A program made the translations under genes and the position numbers. 64,000 bases of DNA from Thiovibrio sp964588325. GTDB lineage: Bacteria > Desulfobacterota > Desulfobulbia > Desulfobulbales > Desulfurivibrionaceae. Every line of letters begins with the position of its first letter. Position 1 is the stretch's first letter. The notes under the pieces were generated by a model. The model made no database searches. It was not told where the DNA came from and worked only from the letters and a program-made list of their open reading frames with translations. Location of the stretch: assembly GCA_964588325.1 (NCBI GenBank), contig CAZPOR010000007.1:62001-126000 (forward strand), in the 5' to 3' direction. Shown here piece by piece: positions 52,909 through 62,102 of this stretch.

Positions 52909-54528
52909 ATGCCCTTTCTTGATTGGGTGAACAAAACCCAGGCTGTGGCCAGCGCCGCCGAGGTGCCCTACCACCTGCTGCAATTTGCATCCACCCACGG
53001 CGACGCGAACGCGGAAAACCTGCTCATTCAAGGCGACAATCTCAAGACGTTGAAGGCGCTGTTGCCGTTCTACCGGGGCCGGGTGAAGTGCATTTACGCA
53101 GATCCCCCTTTCAACACCGAACAAGCCTTTCCTGACTACGACGACAAGCTGGAGCATTCACAGTGGCTAACGATGCTCTTTCCTACACTGGAACTGCAAC
53201 GCGAATTGCTCGCACCGGACGGAGCCTTATTCATCCACATTGACGACAATGAACTCGGTTATCTAATTGCTATTGCGGATGAAGTGATGAATCGCAAAAA
53301 TCGTGTGGCGATTGTGACCTTCAAGCAAGGTGCGGCAACCGGACACAAGGCCATTAACCCCGGCATGGTTAACACAACAAATTTTATTTTAGTCTATGCC
53401 AAGGACAAGCCACGCTGGAAACCAAACCGTCTTTTTACTGGCCGCGAACGCGACAAGCGATATGGCTCATTTCTGGTAAATCCTGGCGACCATTATTCTC
53501 AATGGCAATTAACTACTCTTTCTGCTGCATTTGCCTCCAACAAAGGAAAGAAAATAACGGAACTGAGAAAGGAGCTTGGCCCCCAGTTGCTTGAGGAAGA
53601 AGTCAATGAGTTTGTGATTGCCCACGCAAACCAAGTGATCCGTACTGCCAGACCCGACTATAACGCTGTCAGTGTGGCGGCTCAGGAGTTGATTGACCAA
53701 TCGCAGGCAGAGCCAAACAAGATATTTTTGCTGGAGCGTGATGGATACTCGAACATGTATTTCAAGGGTGGCGAGCGCTGGATTTTCTACCGAGAAAAAC
53801 TAAAGGAAATCGACGGAGTGTTGGTTGCAGGTGAACCTCTGACTACCCTCTGGGATGATCTTCTTTCAAACAACCTGCACAAAGAAGGCGGCGTTGAGTT
53901 CCCAAAGAGCAAAAAACCGGAAGCATTGCTCAAGCGTATTATTGAATTGAGTACCAATGTTGACGATTTGGTTCTGGATGCATTTCTTGGCTCCGGCACT
54001 ACTGCCGCCGTTGCCCACAAGATGGGCCGCCGCTGGATCGGCATTGAGATGGGTGAACATGCCGTCACCAAATGTTTACCACGCATGATGGCAGTGATTG
54101 CAGGTGATCCCAACGGGGTTTCCCAATCGGTCAACTGGCAGGGCGGTGGCGGCTTTCGCTTCCATACTCTGGGCGAACCCGTGTTCGACGCCGACGGCTC
54201 CATCCATCCAGCGGTGCGCTTCCCGGCCCTGGCCGCGTATCTGTGGCTTTTTGAAACCGGCGAGCCAGCCGGGCGGGCATTCGACACTCCCCTGCTTGGG
54301 GTTCACGGCGATACGGCCTATTATCTGCTCTACAACGGCATTCTTGGCGACCGGCAGCCCCAGGGCGGCAATGTGCTGACCTCCGCCGTGCTGGCCCTTC
54401 TGGAAACGGAATTTCCCCACCAAGGCCCACGGGTAATCTACGGCGAAACCACCCGGCTGGGGGAAGCAAGGTTGCGCGAGGCCGGTATCACCTTTAAGCA
54501 AATCCCTTACGACATCAAGGCGCGTTGA
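52909..54528 (+). CDS. Type III restriction-modification methyltransferase (Mod)
   Basis: 539 residues. N6-adenine methyltransferase motifs in the beta-class order: DPPF (65-68, motif IV) before DAFLGSGTT (about 356-364, motif I). The intervening region (about 130-330), which contains target recognition, is clearly lower in GC than the ends, a sign of recombination or exchange. Modifies host DNA so that the Res partner does not cut it. AAGGAT precedes the ATG. It overlaps the res gene by four bases. Confidence 0.9.
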   Translation: MPFLDWVNKTQAVASAAEVPYHLLQFASTHGDANAENLLIQGDNLKTLKALLPFYRGRVKCIYADPPFNTEQAFPDYDDKLEHSQWLTMLFPTLELQRELLAPDGALFIHIDDNELGYLIAIADEVMNRKNRVAIVTFKQGAATGHKAINPGMVNTTNFILVYAKDKPRWKPNRLFTGRERDKRYGSFLVNPGDHYSQWQLTTLSAAFASNKGKKITELRKELGPQLLEEEVNEFVIAHANQVIRTARPDYNAVSVAAQELIDQSQAEPNKIFLLERDGYSNMYFKGGERWIFYREKLKEIDGVLVAGEPLTTLWDDLLSNNLHKEGGVEFPKSKKPEALLKRIIELSTNVDDLVLDAFLGSGTTAAVAHKMGRRWIGIEMGEHAVTKCLPRMMAVIAGDPNGVSQSVNWQGGGGFRFHTLGEPVFDADGSIHPAVRFPALAAYLWLFETGEPAGRAFDTPLLGVHGDTAYYLLYNGILGDRQPQGGNVLTSAVLALLETEFPHQGPRVIYGETTRLGEARLREAGITFKQIPYDIKAR

Positions 54529-57224
54529 TCATGTTCAGACTGAAAGACTATCAGGAAAAGGCGCTCGTTGCCCTGGATGACTTCTTTCGCCAGGTGCGCA
54601 TGCGGGGGGTAAGCGAGGCGTGGCGTGAGTGCGCGCCGGTGAAGGAGACGCAGGGACAAACCCGGCAAGCGCCATACAACGACGACGCCTTGGGCGAGGT
54701 GCCCGCCGTCTGTGTGCGCATCCCCACCGGCGGCGGCAAGACCTATCTGGCCGCCCACGCAGTGGCCCGCATCGGCAAATCGTTCTGCGACACCGACGCC
54801 CCTCTGGCCTTGTGGCTGGTGCCCTCCGATGCCATCCGCAGCCAGACCCTGGCCGCGCTCGCCACCCCCCGCCATCCATGCCGCGAGGCGCTGACCGAAT
54901 ACTTCGGCGAGCGGGTGCGGGTTTGCGCCCTGGATGACCTGGCCACGGTGGGGCCGCAGGAGGTGGGCCAATCGGCCATTGTCGTGGTGGCGACCATTCA
55001 ATCCTTCAACGTGAAGGAAAGGAGCCAGCGCAACGTCTATTCCTTTGACGAGAACTTCGCCCGCCACTTTCAGGGGCTAACCCCGCAGCAGGAGGCGCGG
55101 CTCGACAAGGTGACCGAGGCGGATATCGAGGCCCAGCCCTATCTGACCGCCGCTGACCTGGGCCGGGTCAAGGCCTCAATGGCCAACTGGCTGGCCCTCC
55201 ACCAGCCCATTGTGGTGGTGGATGAGGCGCACAACAACCGCACCGAGCAGGCATTCCGCACCCTGAAAAATCTGCTTCCCGCCTGCGTGGTGGAACTCAC
55301 CGCCACCCCGGCCACGGGTAGCAACGTGCTGTACCACGTTGGCGCGCACGCCTTGCAGCGCGAGGACATGATCAAACTCCCCATTGTCTTGATGGAACAC
55401 CCCACCGGCTGGAAGGATGCGGTGCAGGATGCAATCCTGACCCGTGACCGGTTGGAAACCCTGGCCGCCCAAGAGCCGGAGTATATCCGCCCGGTGTTGC
55501 TCTTCCAGGCCGAGGCGAAAAATGGAGAGGTCACCGTCGAAAAACTGCTGGAACATCTGACCAGTGATGACGGTGCAAAGCTGGACCGCAGGCAAATTGC
55601 CGTGGCCACCGGTGATCAGAAGGAACTGGACGGCATCATGCTGGCCGATCCCCTGTGCCCGATCCGTTACGTCATCACCGTTGAGGCTCTGAAAGAGGGC
55701 TGGGATTGCCCCTTTGCCTATGTGCTGTGCAGCCTGCAAGACGCCAAGAGCGCCAAGGACGTGGAGCAGTTGCTGGGCCGGGTCTTGCGCATGCCCTATG
55801 CCCGCCCGCGCCAGCAGGCGGAGCTTGCCAAGGCATACGCGCATATCGTGTCGCAAGACTTTGCACGGGTGGCGGACAAATTGGTTGACCGGCTGGTAAA
55901 CAACATGGGCTTTGAGGCGTATGAGGCAGTAATGGCCATTGCGCCGGTGCAAAAGGATTTCCCGCTTTTCAACCTTGATGGGAACGCCACGCCAAAGACA
56001 GCCGAGGCCGTGCTGTCGCTGGATGCCGCACCCTCTTCCCCCGTGCCGGATGAGTTGAAGGATGTTGTCGAAATCCGGCCGACTTCCTCCGGGGCAACGG
56101 TTATCGTGCGCGGCGAGTTGTCCGGAGAGGTTGAGGATTTCCTGCTCGCCTCCTGCCCAGCAAAGCAGCAACACAAGGTACGGGAAGCCATCGACACCGC
56201 GCGCACCCGGCAGGCCGCTTTGTCGGCCCCGTCGGCCCGTGGTGAACGATTCGCTCCCTTGCCGCAACTCTGCCTTGATTGGGATGGCGACTTGCAGCCG
56301 GTGGAAAAACGGGTGCTTGCCGAATTGGGAGAGTTCGACCTCTTTGCCGAGCCAATCAGCCTGGCCGGGTTTTCCATCGTGGAGCGCGGCGCCACCTTTG
56401 AGATTGACGTTGCTGGCGGCAAGGTGGTGCTTCAGGAGGCGGACAGCCGCCAACTGCACCTGAATGAGATTGCCGCGCATGCCACAGAAAATGACTTGGT
56501 GCGCTGGCTCGACCGGGAATGCCGTCAGATTGATGTGGGGCAGTCGGCGATGATCAAGTGGTTATTGGCAGTGGCGCGTCACCTGATGGCTGACCGCGGC
56601 CTTACCCTCACCGCGTTGTTACGCGCAAAGAACCAGCTTGCCGAGGCCCTCCGCCGGGAGATTGAAAGACGGAGAAAGGGCGCGGTCAAGGCAGGCTTTC
56701 AGAAGAAGTTGCCCGGATTTTTTGCCGCGCCACGGCTGGCGGACAGCTTCCGATATTCCTTTAGCTTCCATCCGGCACATTATCCGGCCCGGCCACCGTT
56801 CTACTCGGGCCGGTATCGCTTCCGGAAACACTACTACCCGAATATCCACGACCTGCGGGCAAACCGAGCTGATGGTTCACCAGCCGAGGAATTTCTCTGT
56901 GCGCGGGCCATTGACGCACATCCGGCAGTGAAGCATTGGGTGCGCAACGTGGAGAAGGAGGAGCGGTTTTCCTTTTGGCTGCCAACAGCCGATGATTACT
57001 TTTACCCCGATTTTGTCTGCGAATTGACCGATGGCCGTATCTTGGTGGTGGAGTACAAGGGCGAGCCGTACAAGACCAATGACGATTCACGAGAAAAAGC
57101 GCAGATTGGCCACCAGTGGCAACAGTCCAGTGGTGGGCAGTGTTTGTTTCTTTTCGCGGTGAAGCAGGATGACCAAGGCCGCGATGTGGAGCGGCAACTT
57201 GATTATGTAATTAATCGAACGTAA
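54525..57224 (+). CDS. Type III restriction endonuclease subunit (Res)
   Basis: 899 residues. Helicase/translocase domain: VRIPTGGGKTYLA (Walker A, about 65-76), VVDEAHNNR (DEAH box, about 231), then TATPATGSN and RVLRMPYARPRQQA in the C-terminal lobe. The C-terminal nuclease part has PDFVCELTDG and VVEYKGEP, the PD...ExK site (about 827-850). All parts look intact, so an active type III enzyme is expected. Preceded by mod with a four-base overlap. Confidence 0.9.
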   Translation: MIMFRLKDYQEKALVALDDFFRQVRMRGVSEAWRECAPVKETQGQTRQAPYNDDALGEVPAVCVRIPTGGGKTYLAAHAVARIGKSFCDTDAPLALWLVPSDAIRSQTLAALATPRHPCREALTEYFGERVRVCALDDLATVGPQEVGQSAIVVVATIQSFNVKERSQRNVYSFDENFARHFQGLTPQQEARLDKVTEADIEAQPYLTAADLGRVKASMANWLALHQPIVVVDEAHNNRTEQAFRTLKNLLPACVVELTATPATGSNVLYHVGAHALQREDMIKLPIVLMEHPTGWKDAVQDAILTRDRLETLAAQEPEYIRPVLLFQAEAKNGEVTVEKLLEHLTSDDGAKLDRRQIAVATGDQKELDGIMLADPLCPIRYVITVEALKEGWDCPFAYVLCSLQDAKSAKDVEQLLGRVLRMPYARPRQQAELAKAYAHIVSQDFARVADKLVDRLVNNMGFEAYEAVMAIAPVQKDFPLFNLDGNATPKTAEAVLSLDAAPSSPVPDELKDVVEIRPTSSGATVIVRGELSGEVEDFLLASCPAKQQHKVREAIDTARTRQAALSAPSARGERFAPLPQLCLDWDGDLQPVEKRVLAELGEFDLFAEPISLAGFSIVERGATFEIDVAGGKVVLQEADSRQLHLNEIAAHATENDLVRWLDRECRQIDVGQSAMIKWLLAVARHLMADRGLTLTALLRAKNQLAEALRREIERRRKGAVKAGFQKKLPGFFAAPRLADSFRYSFSFHPAHYPARPPFYSGRYRFRKHYYPNIHDLRANRADGSPAEEFLCARAIDAHPAVKHWVRNVEKEERFSFWLPTADDYFYPDFVCELTDGRILVVEYKGEPYKTNDDSREKAQIGHQWQQSSGGQCLFLFAVKQDDQGRDVERQLDYVINRT

Positions 57225-57264
57225 GGATTTTTCGGGAACATAATACCTATTCCCCTTGCCGTGG

Positions 57265-57420
57265 GCATTTGGAAGCAGCAACATCGTCCCGGAAGATGAT
57301 GTACATGCGGGCCTTCGCCGAGGCCTGGCCGGACAGCAAATTTGTGCGAGAGGCGACTGCACAATTGCCCTGGCATCATAACCCGCTGCGGCTCAACCGT
57401 CTCAAGCGAAAATCAATATG
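57265..57420 (+). pseudogene. Remnant of a DUF1016 (YhcG-type) nuclease gene
   Basis: In one frame the sequence translates to SSRKMMYMRAFAEAWPDS and then VREATAQLPWHHN, the conserved middle of the N-terminal DUF1016 domain of YhcG-type PDDEXK nucleases. It is then closed by an unrelated Arg-rich end (LRLNRLKRKSI). The N-terminal start and the C-terminal nuclease domain are missing. It fills most of the gap between res and the RhuM gene. Confidence 0.7.
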
Positions 57421-57488
57421 AACACCCAATCCACCTACCAGCCGCCATACGAAAAAATAAAGGTTGATGTCCGTTTGGGGGGCAAGGC

Positions 57489-58562
57489 ATGAGCAAAAAC
57501 AAAAAACCGCTGATTACCAGGAAAAACGAGACCTCCATCGTCCGCTCTTCGGCGGCGGAATATCTCACCTTCGTTGCCGCCACCGGCGACAGCGAAACCA
57601 ACGTGGAGATGCGCTACGAGAACGAGAATATCTGGCTGACCCAGAAGATGATGGCGACCCTTTACGATGTTTCGGTGCCCGCCATCAATCAGCATCTGAA
57701 ACGCATCTTTGCCGACAACGAACTCGAAGAAGCGGCAGTTATTAAGCAGTACTTAACAACTGCCGCCGACGGCAAGAACTACCGGGTCAAGCACTACAAC
57801 CTGCAGGCCATCATCGCCGTCGGCTTTAAGATCGAGAACGAGCGGGCGGTGCAGTTCCGCAAGTGGGCCAACCGGATCGTCAAGGACTACACCATTCAGG
57901 GCTGGGCCATGGATGTGGACCGCCTCAAGCACGGCGGCAGCGTCCTCGACAACGAGTTCTTCGAGCGCCAACTGGAAAAGATCCGCGAGATCCGCCTTTC
58001 CGAGCGCAAGTTCTACCAGAAGATCACCGACATCTACGCCACCGCGCTGGACTACGACCCGACCGCCACCGCCACCAAACGCTTTTTCTCTGCCGTGCAG
58101 AACAAGCTGCATTACGCCATCCACGGCCAGACAGCGGCGGAAGTTATTGTGGACCGTGCCGACCACCGGAAGGAAAACATGGGGCTGACCCATTGGGAGG
58201 GTGCGCCCCACGAAAAAATCCACAAATACGATGTCGGCATCGCCAAGAACTACCTCAACGAGTACGAGCTGGCCCAGATGCAGCGCATTGTCTCCGCCTA
58301 TCTCGATATGGCCGAGCTGCAGGCCATGCGCAAAATCCCCATGACCATGGAAGACTGGGAGAAACGGTTGGCGGGATTTCTGACCCTCTGGGACCGGGAG
58401 ATTTTGCAAGACGCTGGAAAGGTGGCAGCAGAGCTGGCCAAGACCCACGCCGAAAGTGAATTCGAGAAATACCGCATCGTGCAGGACCGGCGATTTGAGA
58501 GCGACTTCGACCGGATGCTGAAGCAGTTGGGTTCCGACACTGCGGAGGGTGGTGAAACATGA
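57489..58562 (+). CDS. RhuM family protein
   Basis: 357 residues. The N-terminal third is the RhuM (virulence protein) domain: ENENIWLTQKMMATLYDVSV, VKHYNLQAIIAVGFKIENER and AVQFRKWANRIVKDYTIQGW. A helical middle and C-terminal region follow (about 150-357). RhuM proteins are often found in genomic islands and next to restriction systems; their molecular role is unknown. A GGGGGG-type site precedes the ATG. It overlaps the next gene, a predicted nuclease, by four bases. Confidence 0.85.
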   Translation: MSKNKKPLITRKNETSIVRSSAAEYLTFVAATGDSETNVEMRYENENIWLTQKMMATLYDVSVPAINQHLKRIFADNELEEAAVIKQYLTTAADGKNYRVKHYNLQAIIAVGFKIENERAVQFRKWANRIVKDYTIQGWAMDVDRLKHGGSVLDNEFFERQLEKIREIRLSERKFYQKITDIYATALDYDPTATATKRFFSAVQNKLHYAIHGQTAAEVIVDRADHRKENMGLTHWEGAPHEKIHKYDVGIAKNYLNEYELAQMQRIVSAYLDMAELQAMRKIPMTMEDWEKRLAGFLTLWDREILQDAGKVAAELAKTHAESEFEKYRIVQDRRFESDFDRMLKQLGSDTAEGGET

Positions 58563-59482
58563 GCGACATCAAGCTGTTCAGAATCCAGAAAGACGGCGTC
58601 CGGGAGCTTGAAGGACGTTCCGCCTCGGTGGAAAAATCCTTGCAGGCCCAGATGGAGATGCATCTTGAAGCCTTTCTCGGGATCCGCTTTTTGGCCTCGG
58701 AATACTCCACCGGCAAAACCCACGGCGGCCGGATCGACACCCTGGGCATCGACGAAAACGGCTGCCCGGTGATCATCGAATACAAACGGGCCATGAACGA
58801 AAACGTCATCAACCAGGGGCTTTTTTATCTGGACTGGCTCATGGACCACAAAGCGGAGTTCACCCTGCTGGTCATGGAGAGATTCGGCAAGGAGGCCTCG
58901 GCGGCCATCGAATGGCCCAGCCCGCGCCTGCTCTGCATTGCCGGGGATTTCACCAAGTACGACGAGCATGCCGTCCAGCAGATCAACCGCAACATTGAGT
59001 TGATCCGTTACCGCCGCTACGGCGATGACCTGTTGCTTCTGGAGCTGGTCAATGCCACCTCGGCAGCGGTTGCGCCAGAGGCGCAAACAGGGGAAAAGAG
59101 GCCGGGAAAGAGCGGGAAAAACCAGTACAAGACGGTGAGCGAATACCTGGCCCAAGCCAGGCCGGAGCTGCAAGGGCTTTACGAGGAGCTGAGGGCCTAT
59201 CTCCTGGCCTTGGGCGATGACGTGCAGTTCAAGGTCTTAAAATTCTATTTTGCCTTCAAGCGAATCAAAAACTTCGCCTGCGTTGAGGTGCATCCGGGCA
59301 GCGGCAAGCTGCTCGTCTATCTCAAGATCGATCCCGCCACCATTGCCCTGGAAAAAGGGTTTACCCGCGATGTCGCCACAACCGGCCATTTCGGCACCGG
59401 CGACCTGGAGGTCACCCTTGGCACCATGGCTGATTTCGAAAAAGCCAAACCCTTGCTGATGAAAAGCTATGAGGCAAGCTGA
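58559..59482 (+). CDS. Predicted nuclease, NucS/DUF5655-like
   Basis: 307 residues. The first half contains THGGRIDTLGIDENGCPVII and then EYKRAMN, a D...ExK nuclease signature as in NucS/EndoMS and related PD-(D/E)xK proteins. The second half (about 190-307) resembles a DUF5655-type domain with FKVLKFYFAFKRIKNFACVE. It overlaps the RhuM gene, so the two probably act together. The context (type III R-M, NERD) suggests defence or DNA repair (inference). Confidence 0.75.
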   Translation: MSDIKLFRIQKDGVRELEGRSASVEKSLQAQMEMHLEAFLGIRFLASEYSTGKTHGGRIDTLGIDENGCPVIIEYKRAMNENVINQGLFYLDWLMDHKAEFTLLVMERFGKEASAAIEWPSPRLLCIAGDFTKYDEHAVQQINRNIELIRYRRYGDDLLLLELVNATSAAVAPEAQTGEKRPGKSGKNQYKTVSEYLAQARPELQGLYEELRAYLLALGDDVQFKVLKFYFAFKRIKNFACVEVHPGSGKLLVYLKIDPATIALEKGFTRDVATTGHFGTGDLEVTLGTMADFEKAKPLLMKSYEAS

Positions 59483-59592
59483 AAACCTTTAGCGGCAACT
59501 ATTGCATTTTTTGCAACAGATGCCCCGGTTTCCTGTGGCAGACGGCCCCCCGGCCAAATCCCGCCTTGCCAGGCAGTGGGTTTCGTCTTCGC

Positions 59593-60573
59593 TCATGGCG
59601 GATTCACCAGCATGTTCATGATCAGGCGAATCATCGTCTCCTTGTGGGACGGAGCGGATTCCGCCACCAGCAGCGAGAGGGCCGCCAGACCGATGTCGTT
59701 GATGATCGGCTGCCCGTTGGCGGCGAGCAGACGGCCATTGCGATTAAGGAAATCAACAAACAGGAAAGCGCCGCTTCGCTTGTTGCCATCGGAAAATGGG
59801 TGATTCTTGATGACGAAATAGAGCAGGTGGGCGGCCTTGGCCTCCACGCTGGGATAGGCCGGCGCGCCGAAGACCGTTTGTTCGAGGTTACCGAAAATTG
59901 CCGCAAAGGCGTCGCCGCGTTCACGGGCAAAGAGATCGGAGGCCTCTTTTCGCCGCATCAGTTCAGCCTTCAAATCGACCAAGGCCTCCCGCGCCTCATC
60001 CAGCGAGGGCAACCGGCCGCCGGCCACCATGGGCGGCTCGGTCAGCAAGCCCTCGTCGTAGCGTTGCAGCAGGAGAAAGGTCTGGGCATAGCGGGTAACA
60101 ATCTGCAGCAAGCCGCGCCCGGTATCGGCCAGCAGCTCCGGGCTTTGCGCCGCCTTTTTCACCAGTTGCAGGGCGGCCTCCAGCTCACGGGCGTTGGTCT
60201 CGAAACGCTGGCGATTAAGGGTATAGCCCTGGGTCAGATGGTCGCGTAGCAGGCGGGTGGCCCATTGACGAAAACGGGTAGCACGGGCGGAATTCACCCG
60301 ATATCCAACGGAAATCACGGCATCCAGATTAAAGTGCTCAATCCGCCTGGTCACCTTACGGTGGCCCTCCTGCTGAACCCTTTCCATTTTGGAAACAGTT
60401 GCCTCGCGCTCCAGCTCACCACTGGCGAAGATATTTTTCAGGTGCTTGGAAATCGCTGCCTTCTGCACATCGAACAGCGCCGCCATCTGCTCCTGCGATA
60501 GCCAAACCGTTTCCTGCTCAAGCCGCACCTCAACGGCGCCATTTTCCGCCTGATAGATCGTAATGTCGCTCAT
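59593..60573 (-). CDS. RhuM-Fic/Doc fusion protein
   Basis: 326 residues. N-terminal RhuM domain: ETVWLSQEQMAALFDVQKAA, RIEHFNLDAVISVGYRVNSA. The C-terminal half is a Fic domain with KNHPFSDGNKRSGAFLFVDF, which contains the full HPFxxGNKR motif, so AMPylation or phosphorylation of a target protein is expected. The inhibitory helix of Fic proteins is not obvious. Convergent with the NucS-like gene across 110 bases. The two RhuM proteins in this island differ, but their N-terminal domains are clearly related. Confidence 0.88.
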   Translation of the reverse strand: MSDITIYQAENGAVEVRLEQETVWLSQEQMAALFDVQKAAISKHLKNIFASGELEREATVSKMERVQQEGHRKVTRRIEHFNLDAVISVGYRVNSARATRFRQWATRLLRDHLTQGYTLNRQRFETNARELEAALQLVKKAAQSPELLADTGRGLLQIVTRYAQTFLLLQRYDEGLLTEPPMVAGGRLPSLDEAREALVDLKAELMRRKEASDLFARERGDAFAAIFGNLEQTVFGAPAYPSVEAKAAHLLYFVIKNHPFSDGNKRSGAFLFVDFLNRNGRLLAANGQPIINDIGLAALSLLVAESAPSHKETMIRLIMNMLVNPP

Positions 60574-60922
60574 GAGCCACCTGAAAAGGTTTAAGGTTCA
60601 ACTGTACCGTTATGCCAAACAATCTTGAAGAGGACCAGCCCTTCACAACCACCCGCCCGGCTGCCGGAGAAGGGCTGCACCATCTTCTCACGACATGAAA
60701 TTTATGTCAGGCTCTGACGATATTAAAAACGGCTGCTTCCGGCAAGAAACAAATGGATCGCCACTATCTTTTGGGTATGCCGAAACCGTAAACTTTTCCG
60801 AGCATACTCAGAGCATATCACCCTACCTGGAACATATAGACTACCAGGTAGCGAAAAAATAATGATGGCCACAAAAAAATTTAAAAGAGACAGAATCGCT
60901 CAGACAAGAGACCTTCGGGGAG
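60574..60922. other. AT-richer intergenic region, inverted repeat but no gene
   Basis: About 350 bases upstream of the RhuM-Fic gene and downstream of the dus gene. It contains CTACCTGG (60823-60830) and CCAGGTAG (60844-60851), an 8-base inverted repeat. No convincing ORF or RNA gene was seen. Confidence 0.45.
60823..60851. repeat. 8-bp inverted repeat
   Basis: CTACCTGG and CCAGGTAG, spaced by 13 bases, with no T-run. Might be an operator; nothing further can be said. Confidence 0.45.
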
Positions 60923-61924
60923 TCAGCTATTCAGGGAGGAAGAGGTTTCATTTTTGCTAAAAAAGGCCAAAGCCCGTTCCCTGGCCTGATCAACGGAGCC
61001 GCTGGATTGGATGGCCGAAGCGAGGCTATGGCCAAAGGGATAGTTATTGGCAAAATAATGGCTGAACTCCTTGAGGCGGCCCAAGCGCCGTTCCGGCAGG
61101 AAGCTTTCCTCAAGCAGTTCGATGAAGCGCAGGTAGAGGGCTGGTTTGTTCACCGTTCCAACCTCCGTGCCGATGCCATACACCCCATGGGCAAGCTCGG
61201 CGAAGATCCAGGGTCGGATCGCCGCGCCCCGGCCGATCATGAGGCCGTCCGCCCCTGATTGGGCCAGGCAGTTTTTGGCGTCCTCCACCGAAAAAATCCC
61301 GCCATTGGCCACCACCGGGATGTTCACCCAGCCCTTGACCTTGCCGACCCATGGCCAGCGCGGCTTGCGCACGAAGGGCTCGCCCCGCAGCCTGGCATGC
61401 ACGTTCAACAGATCAATCCCCTCTCCCTCCAGCATCCGGCAGAAATCGCGCAGCTTTTCCTCATCCAGGGTCTCGCCCAGCCTGATCTTGGCGGTAAGGG
61501 GCAGGTCGGTCTGCTTTCTGGCCGCAGCCACCAGCTCCCGCACCAGCGCGGGTTCGTCCATGAGGCGGCTGCCCGCCCCCATGCGACGCACAGTCGGGGC
61601 TGGGCAACCCAGGTTGAGATCGATGGCCTCAGCCTGCAACGCATGGAGCTTGGCAATGGCAGGGGCCACCTCCTCCACCCGGCTGACCAGCAGTTGATAC
61701 GACAGGGGGATTTCCTGGGGGGCACGGACCAGATAGGGGGAGAGGGCCGCGTTTTCCATGGGCAGCCGCTTGGCGGAGAGCATCTCGGTGGACAACAGGC
61801 CGATGCCGCCTTGCTCCAGAATGAGCCGCCGCAGGGCGGAATGGGTGAGTCCGGCCATGGGGGCCAGAAAGAGCGGGGGAGAAATTTTCAACCCCTTCAG
61901 CCTCAAGGATTGCATCTTATCCAT
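60923..61924 (-). CDS. tRNA-dihydrouridine synthase
   Basis: 333 residues from MDKMQSLRLKG. TIM-barrel flavoenzyme that reduces uridine to dihydrouridine in the D-loop of tRNAs. Landmarks are PLFLAPMAGLTHSALR (FMN site), DLNLGCPAPTVRRMGAGSRL with the catalytic Cys, and VVANGGIFSVEDA plus LMIGRGAAIRPWIFAEL at the phosphate site. The Dus subgroup (DusB-like) is the likely one, by the NLGCPAPT form. Upstream lies repeat A copy 4. Confidence 0.93.
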   Translation of the reverse strand: MDKMQSLRLKGLKISPPLFLAPMAGLTHSALRRLILEQGGIGLLSTEMLSAKRLPMENAALSPYLVRAPQEIPLSYQLLVSRVEEVAPAIAKLHALQAEAIDLNLGCPAPTVRRMGAGSRLMDEPALVRELVAAARKQTDLPLTAKIRLGETLDEEKLRDFCRMLEGEGIDLLNVHARLRGEPFVRKPRWPWVGKVKGWVNIPVVANGGIFSVEDAKNCLAQSGADGLMIGRGAAIRPWIFAELAHGVYGIGTEVGTVNKPALYLRFIELLEESFLPERRLGRLKEFSHYFANNYPFGHSLASAIQSSGSVDQARERALAFFSKNETSSSLNS

Positions 61925-61942
61925 GGAGAGCACGCAAGAAAT

Positions 61943-62022
61943 CGTCACACCGGTGAAAACCGGTGTCCAGCCTTTCCATAACCAGCTAAAAATACTGGAT
62001 TCCGGCCTTCGCCGGAATGACG
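61943..62022. repeat. Dispersed repeat family A, copy 4
   Basis: An 80-base element bounded by CGTCACACCGGT and GCCGGAATGACG. The left end is somewhat diverged from the other copies; the right end is the same as copy 3. Confidence 0.82.
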
Positions 62023-62102
62023 GAATGCCACGTTTTTTTGACTTTTTGCAAGGACATCATCACACCTTGCCCTGCAAAGCTTTTTACAAAAACAAACCAT
62101 AT

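Noticed and set aside
59500..59525. TTGCA/TGCAA palindrome between convergent genes
   Set aside because: Short (five bases) and without a proper T-run, so not called as a terminator.
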